NCBI RefSeq assembly: GCF_030344915.1 | Contig: NZ_CP128233.1 | Coordinates: forward strand, 2,294,001 to 2,358,000 | Direction of reading: 5' to 3' | DNA: 64,000 bases | Source: Neopusillimonas aromaticivorans | GTDB taxonomy: Bacteria; Pseudomonadota; Gammaproteobacteria; Burkholderiales; Burkholderiaceae_B | Shown here: in pieces, positions 17,534-27,616 of the stretch | Position numbering within the stretch: position 1 is the stretch's first letter | How the letters are laid out: each line of letters begins with the position of its first letter | Position numbers and translations under genes: made by a program | The notes under the pieces: model-generated | Database searches by the model: none | What the model was told of the DNA's origin: nothing | Seen by the model: the letters and a program-made list of their open reading frames with translations, nothing else

Positions 17534-20417
17534 TCAGCGGCTTTCGAAATCGCCGGCAAACGCGGCGCTGAAGGCGTCAGGTTTCAGGTAGGTGCGCAGT
17601 GCACGGTTCACGTCATCGGCCGTCATGTTCTGCAAGATGTCATCTACCCTGGCCGACCATGCGAAGGTGCGGCCCTCTTGCAGGTAGTTCATCCAGACGG
17701 CAGACAGGGTGTCGTCATCGCTGCGGTTAAGGCGACGCAGATTCATGAGCGCCTGAGTGGCTTCCTGGACGTCTTCCTGGGTAAAGCCGTCTTGCAGGGC
17801 TTTGCCAAGCTCTTCGTGCAGTGCCGTCTTGAAGCGTTCGGCGTTTTCGGGGGCCAGAATACCGGAAATACCCCATGCCCCGGAGGGTTCGTAGGCCGAC
17901 GCACTGACGTTCGAGCCCACCCCATAAGAAATACCTTCCTGAACCCGGATGCGTTCCCAGAGCCGTGAGCGGTTGGAACCACCCAGCAAATAGTTGGCGA
18001 CATACAAAGCGTGATAGTCGGGGTTGTCATCTTGCAGGCTGAGCGGCAGGGTGGCCATGTACACGGCATTGGCTTTGTCCGGGGTGTTCAAGGTGAGCAA
18101 GACCGGCTTGATTTCCCGGTAGGGGTTGTCGAGCCTGACGTAGGCCGGTGCCTTTTTCCACTGATCGAAACCTTTGGTTAATGCACTGCGCACCGCTGCC
18201 GGGTCAAATGCACCGACTGCTGTGAACTTGAGGGCGCCCGTACCATAAAAACGCTGATGGAACTGAACCAGATCGTCCTGCGTCAAGGCCTGCAATTCGT
18301 CGAGGCTTTCAGTGAAGGTGGGTGTATAGCGCGGGTCAGTTTGTGGCCACGGGTTGTCATGGCGGGCCAGCGCCTGCGATGCCAGGGTGCCGGGCTCGGC
18401 CATGGCACTGCCAATTGATGTGGCGACCTGGGTTTTCCAGGTGTCCAGCTCTTCAGCCGGAAAAGCGGGCTCACGCAAGAGATGCGCGACCAGTTCAATG
18501 ACAGCGGGAAGGTTGTTGTCGGGGGCTGAAATGTCGGCAACAACGTTGCCGGCGCCTCCGCCCAGACTCAGGTCGGCTTCGAGTTCGATCAGGCGATCCT
18601 GGATATCCTGGCGCGAGAGTTTCAGCGTACCGTGGTCCAGCAGGGAGGCGACGGCACTTGAGGCCATGCGCTGGCCCTGAAGGGACTCGGCATTGCCGAA
18701 CTGCATCAGCAGGCGGGCTTCTGCACGGTTGCCGCGGGTAGGTTTGGGCAACAGGGCCAGTTCGATTGATGTGCCATCGGCCAGTGCCAGCGGCGCCCGC
18801 AGGGTTTGGGCGTCGATGGCTGCCGGACTGGAATCAAAGGCGGCCACATCGGCAGTGGTGGCGCGCCCGGTGTAATCATTCAGCAGGCGTGAGGGTTCGG
18901 CCTGGGTGGGAAGTGGCGCGCGTTGTGGTGCGGGTGTCGGGAGATACAGCCCTTCAGTGCGGTTGTCGGGCACCAGGTACTGTGTGGCAAGACGCTGGAC
19001 GTCGTCAAGAGACGTCTTTTCCAGCTGGTCACGCTGCCAGAAGAACAGACGCCAGTCCCCCAGTGCACTGGCTTCCGACAGGGCGGCGGCCAGGTGCGCC
19101 GGGTCGGCATGGATTTGTGACCACTGGGTCAGGCTGCGTGCCTTGACGCGGTCCAGTTCCTGTTGGGTGAACGGTGTGTTCGCAATATCGGCCAGCACGG
19201 TATTCAGGGCGTTCAGAGCCGGGTAGGGATCCATGCCTGTTTCAAGCTGGGCGCCAAACAGGGCGTAGCCGGGTTGACGCATGCCACGGGCGTAGCCAAA
19301 CGTCCGTGCGGCCAGCTTCTGGTCGACCAGGGCTTTGTAGAGCCGGCCCGATGGAACGTCGGCCAGGATGGACGTGCCAAGATCAAGGGCTACAAATTCG
19401 GGGCTGGCTGCCGGGGGATATGGTACTGGGTGACTACCAGGGTGTGCCGCCATTGCGGCGAACCACAACACGTCGCTCGCCTTCCTGTACCGGTTCGATT
19501 GTGTATTCGGGAGGGAGCTGTCGTGCAGGGCGTGCGACGTCTTTAAAGGCATCGGCAATGGTGGCCAGTGTTTCGGCCGGGTTGAATTTGCCCGAAACGA
19601 TCAGGATGGCATTGTCGGGCTGATAGTACTGGCGGTAAAACGCCCGTAATTGTTCGATATCGACATTTTCGACATCAGAGCGCGCACCGATGGTGTCCTT
19701 GCCGTAGTTGTGCCACTGATAGGCAATGGCCTGGGCTTTCTGCATGACGGTCTGGAAGGGGTTGTTTTCTCCGGCTTCCATTTCGTTGCGAACCACCGTC
19801 ATTTCGGCGTCGAGGTCTTTGCGTGAAATGGTGGCGTTGACCATGACGTCGGCCTGCCAGCGAAGATACCAGTCAAGAAGTGCAGGGTCGGCCGCGAACG
19901 AAGCGAAGTAATTGGTGCGGTCTTCCGAGGTGGTTCCGTTGGCACGCAGGCCACGTTTGGAAAACTCGCCCAGGGCATTGGGCAGCGACGGGGTGCCACG
20001 GAACAGCATGTGTTCAAGCAGGTGAGCCATGCCTGTTTCACCGTAGTTTTCATGACGCGAACCGACCAGATAGGTCATGTTGACGGTCACCGAGGCTTTG
20101 GCGTCATCGGGGCTCAGCAACACCTTCAGCCCGTTGGGCAGGGTGAACTCATGGGTACCTTCGACAGAGGGCCCCGCACTGACGCCAGCGGGCAGCGGCC
20201 AGGCGGGTGTCGATGTGGCCTGTGCCGGCTCTTTGGCGGGTGCCGCAGCCGTTGCGTCTGTGACGGTTGCAGTCTCGGTGACAACGGTGGTTTGTGTCGA
20301 TGTACTTGTGGCGTTGCGGGCATGACTTATCCCCGGCAAGCTACCCAGGATGAGACTGGTCAGGCACAGCGTCAGCAGTCCGTTTCGCAGGCGGTATTCA
20401 AGGCGTGATTCAGACAT
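17534..20417 (-). CDS. Two-domain M16 family zinc metallopeptidase, periplasmic
   Basis: About 961 residues after repair. An N-terminal signal peptide (TLCLTSLILGSLPGISHA) is followed by an Ala/Thr/Pro-rich linker. The first M16 domain has the inverted zinc motif H-x-x-E-H (GMAHLLEHMLFRGTP) and the distal glutamate in EMTVVRNEMEAGENNP. A second M16 domain (about 500-950, from GTSIELALLPKPTRGNRAE) lacks HxxEH and is the inactive partner, as in pitrilysin-like chains. Two breaks lie close together at 19440-19442 and 19413-19417, each one C short on the read strand. It is 19 bases downstream of the VWA gene, so an operon is likely. The substrate is unknown. Confidence 0.87.
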
Positions 20418-20436
20418 CAGATAATTTCCGTTGAGG

Positions 20437-21607
20437 TTATTTGGACAGGTGGCGCATGGCGTGTTCCAGCCCGCTGACGGTCACGCTGTACATGTGGTCG
20501 TGCATCAGGTTCTTGATAATGGCGATGGACTGCCGGTAGGGCCAGTAGCCTTCGGGTTCCGGATTCAGCCAGACCGATTTCGGCCAGTGGTCCAGTAACC
20601 GTTGCAGCCATGCGGCGCCCGTTTCTTTGTTGTGATGCTCAACCGAGCCCCCGGGGTGCAGTATTTCGTAGGGGCTCATGGTGGCATCACCCACCAGGAT
20701 CAGGCGCCAGTCATCGTTATAACGACGTAAGACATCCCAGGTTTCGAAACGTTCAGCATGACGCCGGTTGTTGTTCTTCCAGAGGTACTCGTAGGGGCAG
20801 TTGTGGAAATAGAAGACTTCGAGGTGATGAAATTCACTTCGAGCAGCCGCGAAAAGCTCTTCAACACGCTGGATATGGTCGTCCATGCTGCCCCCACATC
20901 AAGCAGCATGAGCACTTTCACCGCGTTATGGCGTTCGGGAACCATGCGAAGGTCAAGAAACCCGGCATTTTTGGCGGTGTGGCTGATCGTGTCGTCCAGA
21001 TCCAGCTCCAGCTCGGCCCCTTCGCGGGCAAAACGTCGCAGGCGCCGCAAAGCCATCTTGAAATTGCGCGTACCCAGTTCCTGGGTGTCGTCATAATCGC
21101 GAAATTCACGTTTTTCCCAGACTTTGACTGCCGTTCTGTTGCCTGCCGAAGGACCGCCCACGCGGATGCCTTCGGGGTGGTAGCCGCCATGGCCGAATGC
21201 CGAGGTCCCGCCAGTACCGATCCACTTGTTGCCGCCGGCATGACGCTCTTTCTGCTCTTCAAGCCGTTTTTGAACAATTCCATCAGTTTGTCCCAGCCAT
21301 GTTTTTCAATGGCGGCTTTTTCTTCGGCAGACAGGTGTTTCTGGAATTCCTTGATCAGCCAGTCGAGCGGAATGTCTTTGCCCAGTGGCAAACTGGCTTC
21401 AAGCTTTTGGTAGAACTCGCCAAAGGCCTGATCGAACCGGTCGAACAGGGTTTCGTCCTTGACCAGTGTCATGCGCGACAGATGATAAAAATCGTCGAGT
21501 GTGGGCGGCATGACATTACTTTTCAGGGCCTGCAGCAAAGTCAGGTACTCGTTGACAGACACCGGCAGGCGATGATTGCGCAGATGGTAGAAAAAGTCCA
21601 GCAGCAT
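20437..21607 (-). CDS. VWA domain-containing protein (CoxE-like), MoxR partner
   Basis: About 390 residues after repair. The N-terminus is MLLDFFYHLRNHRLPVSVNEY, typical of the cytosolic VWA/CoxE-like proteins paired with MoxR ATPases. The MIDAS motif D-x-G-x-S appears as LLDVGGSMDDHI only after repairing 20891-20895 (C5 for C6). A second break lies near 21258. Downstream pieces HHLEVFYFHNCPYEYLW, LILVGDATMSPYEI and HPGGSVEHHN belong to the same domain. The stop is 19 bases before the M16 start and the start 15 bases after the MoxR stop. Such pairs act as metal-dependent chaperones in other systems; the client here is unknown. Confidence 0.85.
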
Positions 21608-21622
21608 GTCGGTTTCCGGACG

Positions 21623-22498
21623 TTAGCGACGGCCGGCGCGGGCAATGGCGGCCAGGCGTTGCAGCAGGGTCAGATCTTGCTCGTTCTTCAGCAGGGCACC
21701 GGCCATGACGGGCAGGTCCTGGTCAGGGCGCACGATATCGTCAGCGTTCAGCGATTCGTTCATCAGCAAGCGTAGCCAGTCAAGAAATTCGGAGGTGGAT
21801 GGCTTTTTCTTCAGGCCCGGGGCGTCGCGCAAGGCAAAGAAGGTCTCAAGTGCAGCGGCCAGCACATCGCGACGGATGTCAGGGTAGTGGACATTGACGA
21901 TATCTTGCAGTGTGTCCCGGTCAGGGAAGCTGATGTAATGGAAAAAGCAGCGCCGAAGGAATGCGTCGGGCAGGTCCTTTTCGTTGTTTGATGTAATGAT
22001 GATCAGTGGGCGATGCCGGGCCTTGATGGTTTCACGGGTTTCGTACACATGGAATTCCATCTGGTCCAGTTCGCGCAACAAGTCATTCGGGAATTCAATG
22101 TCAGCCTTGTCGATTTCGTCGATCAGTACGACAGTGGGCTGTTCCGCTTCGAAGGCCTGCCAAAGCACGCCCTTGACGATATAGTTGGCGATGTCATGCA
22201 CCTTGTCATCGCCCAGCTGCGAATCGCGCAGACGCGAAACCGCGTCGTATTCGTACAGCCCCTGGTGTGCTTTGGTGGTTGATTTGATGTGCCACTGCAG
22301 CAAGGGACGCCCCAGCGCCGCAGCCACTTCCTCGGCCAGCATGGTCTTGCCTGTACCGGGTTCGCCCTTGATCAGCAAGGGCCGTTGCAGGGCCAGTGCG
22401 GCATTTACGGCAAGCTTCAGGTCGTCGGTTGCAACGTAACGGTCGGTGCCGGTAAAGCGTTGTTCGGCAGGGGCAGGTACAGCGGCATTCATGGACAT
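21623..22498 (-). CDS. MoxR family AAA+ ATPase
   Basis: About 291 residues, intact. Walker A is GEPGTGKT, Walker B is VVLIDEIDKAD, sensor 1 is IIITSNNEKDLPDAFLRRC with the arginine finger. The C-terminal lid helix bundle follows. Two in-frame ATGs near 22498 and 22492 (MSMNAAVPAPAEQ) are possible starts. It heads the MoxR-VWA-M16 operon. MoxR proteins remodel client proteins together with VWA partners, here the next gene. It diverges from the cytochrome genes. Confidence 0.9.
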   Translation of the reverse strand: MSMNAAVPAPAEQRFTGTDRYVATDDLKLAVNAALALQRPLLIKGEPGTGKTMLAEEVAAALGRPLLQWHIKSTTKAHQGLYEYDAVSRLRDSQLGDDKVHDIANYIVKGVLWQAFEAEQPTVVLIDEIDKADIEFPNDLLRELDQMEFHVYETRETIKARHRPLIIITSNNEKDLPDAFLRRCFFHYISFPDRDTLQDIVNVHYPDIRRDVLAAALETFFALRDAPGLKKKPSTSEFLDWLRLLMNESLNADDIVRPDQDLPVMAGALLKNEQDLTLLQRLAAIARAGRR

Positions 22499-22638
22499 AT
22501 TCCGTATTAAAATGGTCGGTTGGAGATAACGGCGCGCGATCAATAGCGATCCTTGCAACAATTATCGTACAATCCAACGGTTCGTCGGTCACCTGTGCAG
22601 GTGAGCGGCCTTTTATTTACCGCCAAACAAGAGCTACT

Positions 22639-22992
22639 ATGAAGTTGCGAACAAATTTCAAGCGCACTCTGTCTGCGCTAGCCGTTACGGCAACCTGTGC
22701 GTTCGTGGGTCAGGCCCACGCAGCCGATGCGGCTACCGTTGGCGATGCCAAAGCCGCCGTAAATAAAGTGTCCATGTGCATTGGTTGCCATGGCATCAAA
22801 GATTACAAAGCCAGCTTCCCCGAGGTCTACCACGTTCCCAAAATCGCGGGTCAAAACGCTGAGTACATTGTTGCCGCCTTGAAAGAATATGCCAGCGGTG
22901 CGCGCAGCTTCCCCACCATGGAAGCCATCGCAAAAAGCCTGTCCGAACAAGACATGGCTGATCTGGCCGCGTACTACGCCAATTCAAAATAA
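22639..22992 (+). CDS. Class I cytochrome c, periplasmic, monohaem
   Basis: 117 residues, intact. A signal peptide ends after GQAHA (about residue 28). One haem site C-x-x-C-H (MCIGCHGIKDY), with a distal Met in FPTME as the probable axial ligand. It resembles a half of the c4/c553 type. It is followed after 12 bases by a second small cytochrome, so the two could function as an electron-transfer pair or as the halves of a split c4. Partner oxidase or reductase cannot be inferred from the neighbours. Confidence 0.85.
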   Translation: MKLRTNFKRTLSALAVTATCAFVGQAHAADAATVGDAKAAVNKVSMCIGCHGIKDYKASFPEVYHVPKIAGQNAEYIVAALKEYASGARSFPTMEAIAKSLSEQDMADLAAYYANSK

Positions 22993-23004
22993 TCGGGGGC
23001 GACA

Positions 23005-23364
23005 ATGAAAAAACTCACACTGGCCCTTTTGGGTTCTGTCCTGTTTGCTGCGGGTGCTGCCCAGGCCGCTGATCTGGCTGCTGGCAAGGCGGCGTTCGAA
23101 AAATTCAATTGCGCCAGCTGTCATGGTGCTGATGCCAAAACATCGCTAATGCCGGCTTACCCCATTCTGGCGGGTCAGCATGCGTCATACCTCGAACACG
23201 CCTTGAAGGCTTACAAGCGTGGTCAGGCAGGTGCGCCTGCAACAGCGAACGTGCGCAAGAACGCCATCATGGGTGGCATGGCTGCGCCGCTGTCCAACAC
23301 AGACATCAAAAACATGGCGGCCTGGCTGGCTTCTTTGCCATCACCGCTTGAAATTCGTCAGTAA
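23005..23364 (+). CDS. Class I cytochrome c (c553/c4-like), periplasmic, monohaem
   Basis: 119 residues, intact. Signal peptide MKKLTLALLGSVLFAAGAAQA, then a haem site NCASCHGAD, and the c4-like segments YPILAGQHASYLEHALKAYK and NAIMGGMAAPLS, the latter with the Met ligand. A ribosome-binding site AATCGGGGGCG precedes the start. It forms a bicistronic unit with the preceding cytochrome, ending at a strong terminator. Confidence 0.88.
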   Translation: MKKLTLALLGSVLFAAGAAQAADLAAGKAAFEKFNCASCHGADAKTSLMPAYPILAGQHASYLEHALKAYKRGQAGAPATANVRKNAIMGGMAAPLSNTDIKNMAAWLASLPSPLEIRQ

Positions 23365-23424
23365 GTTTCCGGTCGTGGTCGCCAATGGGGAAAGGCGGTT
23401 TTAACCCCTGTGGTAACTTCAGAC

Positions 23425-23466
23425 AAAAAAGCAGGGCCCGGGTGTTTTCCCGGGCCCTGCTTTTTT
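23425..23466 (+). terminator. Rho-independent terminator of the cytochrome pair
   Basis: A perfect GC-rich 12-bp stem GCAGGGCCCGGG (23431-23442) with CCCGGGCCCTGC (23449-23460), flanked by six A on the left and six T on the right, so it can work in both directions. Confidence 0.95.
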
Positions 23467-23596
23467 AGCGCTGAAGCCTGAACCCGCTGTGGTTATTTAT
23501 CGGGACCCTCTGGTTTTGCACGGGCGCAAGAACTGCGAATCGCTAAAGGATGTCAGACGTGGGCAACGTATGTGCGTTGCAAACGGCTCCGGTAAT

Positions 23597-24031
23597 TCAG
23601 GCATGACGGCTGGTGCGTCGACGGATCAGGTCAAGGTAGATGTCGTTGCTGAACGGAGTGCCCAGGCGTTGGGCTTCCCAGACCACCTCGCCCAGACATT
23701 CCATGATTTCGTGAGCCGCGTCATGCGGACCAATGCGCTGCGCCAGAGCATCGTGTGCAGCCCGAACCCCCGGTGGTTGGTCAACCGACAATTGCTCTGA
23801 AATGGCCAGATGCATGGAAAGGTGCAAGAACGGGTTGGTCTGGCCAGCCTCTACGGTGTAGTCGGCATTCAGCGCATCGGGGCGCTCGAGTTCGGCATGA
23901 TATTCCGGGTGCTGCAGGATCCAGTCGACAGCCATGCTTTCAAGCGGGCTGAGCAGCGTATGTTGCCGGTGTTTTTGCCAGGCCTCGCAAAAGAACTGAC
24001 GAACCTGTTCACGGGAAGGATTGAATAACAT
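23597..24031 (-). CDS. DUF1841 family protein
   Basis: 144 residues from the start at 24031 (MLFNPSREQVRQFFCEAWQK), the usual length for DUF1841, a family of betaproteobacteria and gammaproteobacteria with unknown function. Characteristic parts: LSPLESMAVDWILQHPEYH, NPFLHLSMHLAISEQ and EIMECLGEVVWEAQR. The His-rich helix arrangement (HLSMHLAI and HDAAHEIME) suggests a metal-binding four-helix fold, which is my inference. The frame is open further upstream but without family similarity. Confidence 0.85.
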   Translation of the reverse strand: MLFNPSREQVRQFFCEAWQKHRQHTLLSPLESMAVDWILQHPEYHAELERPDALNADYTVEAGQTNPFLHLSMHLAISEQLSVDQPPGVRAAHDALAQRIGPHDAAHEIMECLGEVVWEAQRLGTPFSNDIYLDLIRRRTSRHA

Positions 24032-24305
24032 GGGTGCCGGGGGTGAAAAGCAAGGCTTCATTTTATCGTTATGGCCGCAGTTGTGTTTGTGTGTGCCAGA
24101 CAGGGTAACAAGTCGGCGGCTCGCGTGTCCGAAAGGGTTTCGGTTTTGTTTGCCATGGCACTTATCGCCGGTTGACAATAGCCAATAAGGGCAAGCACAC
24201 AATGTGTGAGGTTACCGCACATTGTGCGGGCGGCGACCTGACCCTTCATGATCAGTTGAGGCCCGTTTTGGGCCAGAGACAATTTTTCAAACTCGAGGAG
24301 ACAGC

Positions 24306-25073
24306 GTGGACAAACAGCGCGTTTTAATTACAGCCGGAGCTTCCGGTATTGGTCTGGCCATTGCACGTGCATTTCATGCGCGCGGGGCCCGTGTTTATGT
24401 CTGTGATATCGACGAGGCGGCCCTGGCTGCATTGCAAACTGCGTTGCCGGGTGTACACACTGCCCTGTGCGATATCGGCAGCCGGGCTGAAATCGAAAAG
24501 ATGGTTCCTGACGCTGCTGTGCGGTTGGGCGGCATTGATGTTCTGGTCAATAACGCCGGTATTCCGGGGCCAACTTCGCCGGTCGAGTCCTTTGACCCTG
24601 ACGCCTGGGATCGGGTGATGCAGATTAATCTGAACGGCACCTTCAATGTCACCCGCATGGCGATTCCGTACCTGCGTGAATCGAAGGGTGGGTCTGTCAT
24701 CAATATGTCGTCTGTTGCAGGGCGGTTTGGTTATCCCAACCGTTCAGCATATTCCACCAGCAAATGGGGGCTGATAGGCTTCACCAAAAGTCTGTCGATT
24801 GAGTTGGGCAGCTACGGTATTCGTGTCAACGCCTTGTTGCCAGGTGCGACCGACGGCCCGAGGTTTCAGCAGGTCCTGGAAGGACGGGCGCGCATCAGTG
24901 GCCGGTCCCTGGACGCCGTGGCGGCCGACGCCATGTCGTCGCAGTCATTGAAGTATCTGGTGGATCCTGCTCACATTGCCGATATGGCCGTGTTCCTGGC
25001 TTCCGAGAGCGGTCGTTCGATCTCGGGCCAGGCGTTGTCAATTGATGGCGACATGCAACACACCGCGACGTGA
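24306..25073 (+). CDS. SDR family oxidoreductase
   Basis: 255 residues, GTG start with GAGGAGA 6 bases upstream. Cofactor motif TAGASGIG at about 9-16, NNAG at about 87-90, and catalytic Ser (MSSVAGRF) with Y-x-x-x-K (YSTSK). Ending GQALSIDGDMQ is standard. The Asp in YVCDIDEA after strand beta-2 favours NAD over NADP. First gene of a plus-strand group with a second SDR and an FAD monooxygenase-like gene. The substrate is unknown. Confidence 0.82.
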   Translation: MDKQRVLITAGASGIGLAIARAFHARGARVYVCDIDEAALAALQTALPGVHTALCDIGSRAEIEKMVPDAAVRLGGIDVLVNNAGIPGPTSPVESFDPDAWDRVMQINLNGTFNVTRMAIPYLRESKGGSVINMSSVAGRFGYPNRSAYSTSKWGLIGFTKSLSIELGSYGIRVNALLPGATDGPRFQQVLEGRARISGRSLDAVAADAMSSQSLKYLVDPAHIADMAVFLASESGRSISGQALSIDGDMQHTAT

Positions 25074-25292
25074 TCGTGTTTGATCCGGTCTGATGTTTTC
25101 TGTTTGCGCCGGTAATGGAACCCGCCGGCGTCGTCAGGGTGCGTTTTACGTACCTGAATGTGCCCTTGCAGCTGCGCACTTTCGGGATAACGATGGGCAG
25201 TTGCGGGATAGTCGCCACAGGGTGGGCTTCCCCATAATGCATCTGTCAAACAAAACAACTCATCCATGACATCAGATTCAGGAGACAACACC

Positions 25293-26081
25293 ATGCATGA
25301 CATGCAAGGTAAGGTGGCCATCGTCACCGGCGGTTCAACATTGATTGGTGCGGCGGTTGCCAAAGCGTTCTGCGAACGCGGCGCGGCCGTGGTGATAGCC
25401 GATATCGACGAGGCGGGTGGCAACGAGGTGGCAAGCGGTCTTGGTGATCGCGCCATTTTTGTCAAAACCGATTTATCCGATGACGCCCAGATCGATGCCT
25501 GCGTAAAGCAAGCGGTCAGCCGTTTTGGCGGGGTCGACTACCTGGTCAATCTGGCCTGCAGCTACGTTGACAACGGTATCGAAGCGACGCGCGACGACTG
25601 GCATCAAAGCTATGACGTTAATGTCGTTGGTGCCGTCATGATGATGAAAGCCTGCCGTCCGCACATGATCCAGCGCGGCGGTGGTGCCATCGTTAATTTC
25701 AGCAGCATCAGTGCCAAGGTCGCCCAGATCGGGCGTTGGCTTTATCCCGTGACCAAGGCGGCCATTACCCAGCTCACCCGCAATATGGCGATGGACCTGG
25801 CGCCTGACCATATCCGTGTCAATTCGGTATCGCCGGGCTGGACCTGGTCTCGCATCATGAACGAGCTGACCGGTGGCGACCGTGCCAAGACCGATCGCGT
25901 GGCCGCGCCGTACCATTTGCTCGGTCGTGTCGGTGACCCGGCCGAGGTCGCTGCGGGCGTGGTGTTCTTGTGCTCACCCGGAGCGTCATTCATTACGGGT
26001 ACTGACCTGGCCATCGATGGTGGTTACAGTGCCATGGGCCCGGAGCAAGCCGTTCCTGCCATTCCTCGTCTTTGTGAATAA
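25293..26081 (+). CDS. Divergent SDR family oxidoreductase
   Basis: 262 residues from the ATG at 25293, which has AGGAGA about 8 bases before it. The glycine motif is altered (TGGSTLIGAAV instead of TGxxxGIG) and the usual NNAG reads NLAC. The catalytic set remains: Ser in FSSISAK, then Y-x-x-x-K as YPVTK, and the C-terminal GTDLAIDGGYSA. Asp in VIADIDEA again suggests NAD. 14 bases before the monooxygenase-like gene, so cotranscription is likely. A specialised substrate is plausible; none can be named. Confidence 0.78.
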   Translation: MHDMQGKVAIVTGGSTLIGAAVAKAFCERGAAVVIADIDEAGGNEVASGLGDRAIFVKTDLSDDAQIDACVKQAVSRFGGVDYLVNLACSYVDNGIEATRDDWHQSYDVNVVGAVMMMKACRPHMIQRGGGAIVNFSSISAKVAQIGRWLYPVTKAAITQLTRNMAMDLAPDHIRVNSVSPGWTWSRIMNELTGGDRAKTDRVAAPYHLLGRVGDPAEVAAGVVFLCSPGASFITGTDLAIDGGYSAMGPEQAVPAIPRLCE

Positions 26082-26095
26082 ACCGGAGTACAGCC

Positions 26096-27616
26096 ATGAA
26101 AATTGCAATTATTGGTGCCGGTTTCGCCGGCCTGTCGTCAGCCAAGGTTCTGACCCAGTTCGGTCATGATGTCACTGTTTTTGAAAAGGCCCCTGATGTT
26201 GGCGGCGTCTGGAGTGTGACCCGACGTTATCCCGGTCTTAAAACCCAGAACAATAAAGATACCTATTTTCTGTCAGATTTTCCGATGCCCGCCGAATACC
26301 CCGAGTGGCCCAGCGGCGAGCAGGTACAGCGTTATCTGGCGGCGTTTGCAAAGCACTTTGATCTTGACCGACGTATCAACCTCAACACCGAGGTACTGAG
26401 TGCCGATCAGGACGGTGACAAGAGCTGGCGGATCAAGACACGAAACGTCAAAACCGGTGCCGAAACCGAACATCATTTTGATAATCTGGTGGTGGCCAAC
26501 GGCATTTTCTCCGAGCCTTTCATTCCGCCTTATCCCGGTCGTGAGGAGTTTGTTGCAGCGGGAGGTCAATTGATGGCTACCTCTGATTTTCATAACCTTG
26601 AAGACGCACGCGGAAAGAATGTACTCGTCGTGGGCTATGGCAAGTCGTCATGCGACGTTGCTGCGGTTATCGGAGAAGTGGCTGCGTCGACCAAAGTGAT
26701 TGCGCGCGAGTTGTTGTGGAAAATGCCGCGCAAGCTGCTTAACGTTTTGAATTATAAGTTCTTGATGTTGACGCGCATGGGTGAGGCTTTGTTCCCTTGG
26801 ATCGAATTGAAAGGGTTTGAAAAGTTTTTGCATGGTGCCGGTAGCGGTGTTCGCGACGGCATGCTTGCATCGGTGCAGAAAATCGCCACGCGTCAGCTCA
26901 AGCTTGATAAGCTCGGTCTGATTCCCGAAGGCACTTTTGAACGTATCGCACGCAGTACGGTGAGCTTGGCAACCGATGAGCTGTACGATCAGGTGGCCCG
27001 AGGAACCACCGAGGTGGCCCGCGAGTGCGAAATTACCTCATTAGGCGCGCGCGATGGCAAGCCTGTCGCAACGCTTAGCGATGGCCGTACTGTTCCTGCC
27101 GATATGGTGATTTGTGGTACTGGATTCAAGCAGGTTGTACCGTTTTTCTCTGAACAGTTGCAAGCCCAGCTGACCGATGATCGTGGAAACTTTGAATTGT
27201 ATCGTCAGGTTAAGCCGATTTCAGTTCCAAAGTTACATTTTTGCGGCTATAACTCGTCGTTTTACAGCCCTCTGAGTGCAGAAGCGGCCGCCTTGTGGAT
27301 TGCTGCAGATCTTATGGGTGCTATTGATTTGCCGCCGCCAGATCAGCGTCGCGTGATGGTTCAGCGTCGTTTACGCTGGATGGAAGAGCGTACCGAAGGC
27401 AAACACGCCCGCGGTACCAATATTATTCCGTTCTCGATGCACAACATTGACGAAATCTTGAATGAAATCGGTTACAACGTCAGTGCCTTCAAGCGCTTCA
27501 AGCAGTGGCTGACGCCTGTTGATGCACGAGATTACCGCGTCATAACCCACAAACTGCTGGAACGCCAGAAGCAAATGCAGGCTAGCCCCGCAAGGTTTGT
27601 GAAGGCAGCTCATTGA
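26096..27616 (+). CDS. FAD-dependent oxidoreductase of the flavin monooxygenase (FMO) superfamily
   Basis: 506 residues, intact. FAD site at the very N-terminus (AIIGAGFAGLSSAKVL) with FEKAPDVGGVW, typical of FMO and Baeyer-Villiger enzymes. A second dinucleotide site VVGYGKSSCDVA lies at about residue 182, and an ICGTGF motif at about 340. The segment where FMO/BVMO carry their fingerprint His reads LMATSDFHN, where I align Ala to the usual His. It follows two SDR genes, suggesting a catabolic cassette in which alcohol and ketone steps precede or follow an oxygenation. The 3' end overlaps the convergent AraC gene by 35 bases. Confidence 0.75.
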   Translation: MKIAIIGAGFAGLSSAKVLTQFGHDVTVFEKAPDVGGVWSVTRRYPGLKTQNNKDTYFLSDFPMPAEYPEWPSGEQVQRYLAAFAKHFDLDRRINLNTEVLSADQDGDKSWRIKTRNVKTGAETEHHFDNLVVANGIFSEPFIPPYPGREEFVAAGGQLMATSDFHNLEDARGKNVLVVGYGKSSCDVAAVIGEVAASTKVIARELLWKMPRKLLNVLNYKFLMLTRMGEALFPWIELKGFEKFLHGAGSGVRDGMLASVQKIATRQLKLDKLGLIPEGTFERIARSTVSLATDELYDQVARGTTEVARECEITSLGARDGKPVATLSDGRTVPADMVICGTGFKQVVPFFSEQLQAQLTDDRGNFELYRQVKPISVPKLHFCGYNSSFYSPLSAEAAALWIAADLMGAIDLPPPDQRRVMVQRRLRWMEERTEGKHARGTNIIPFSMHNIDEILNEIGYNVSAFKRFKQWLTPVDARDYRVITHKLLERQKQMQASPARFVKAAH

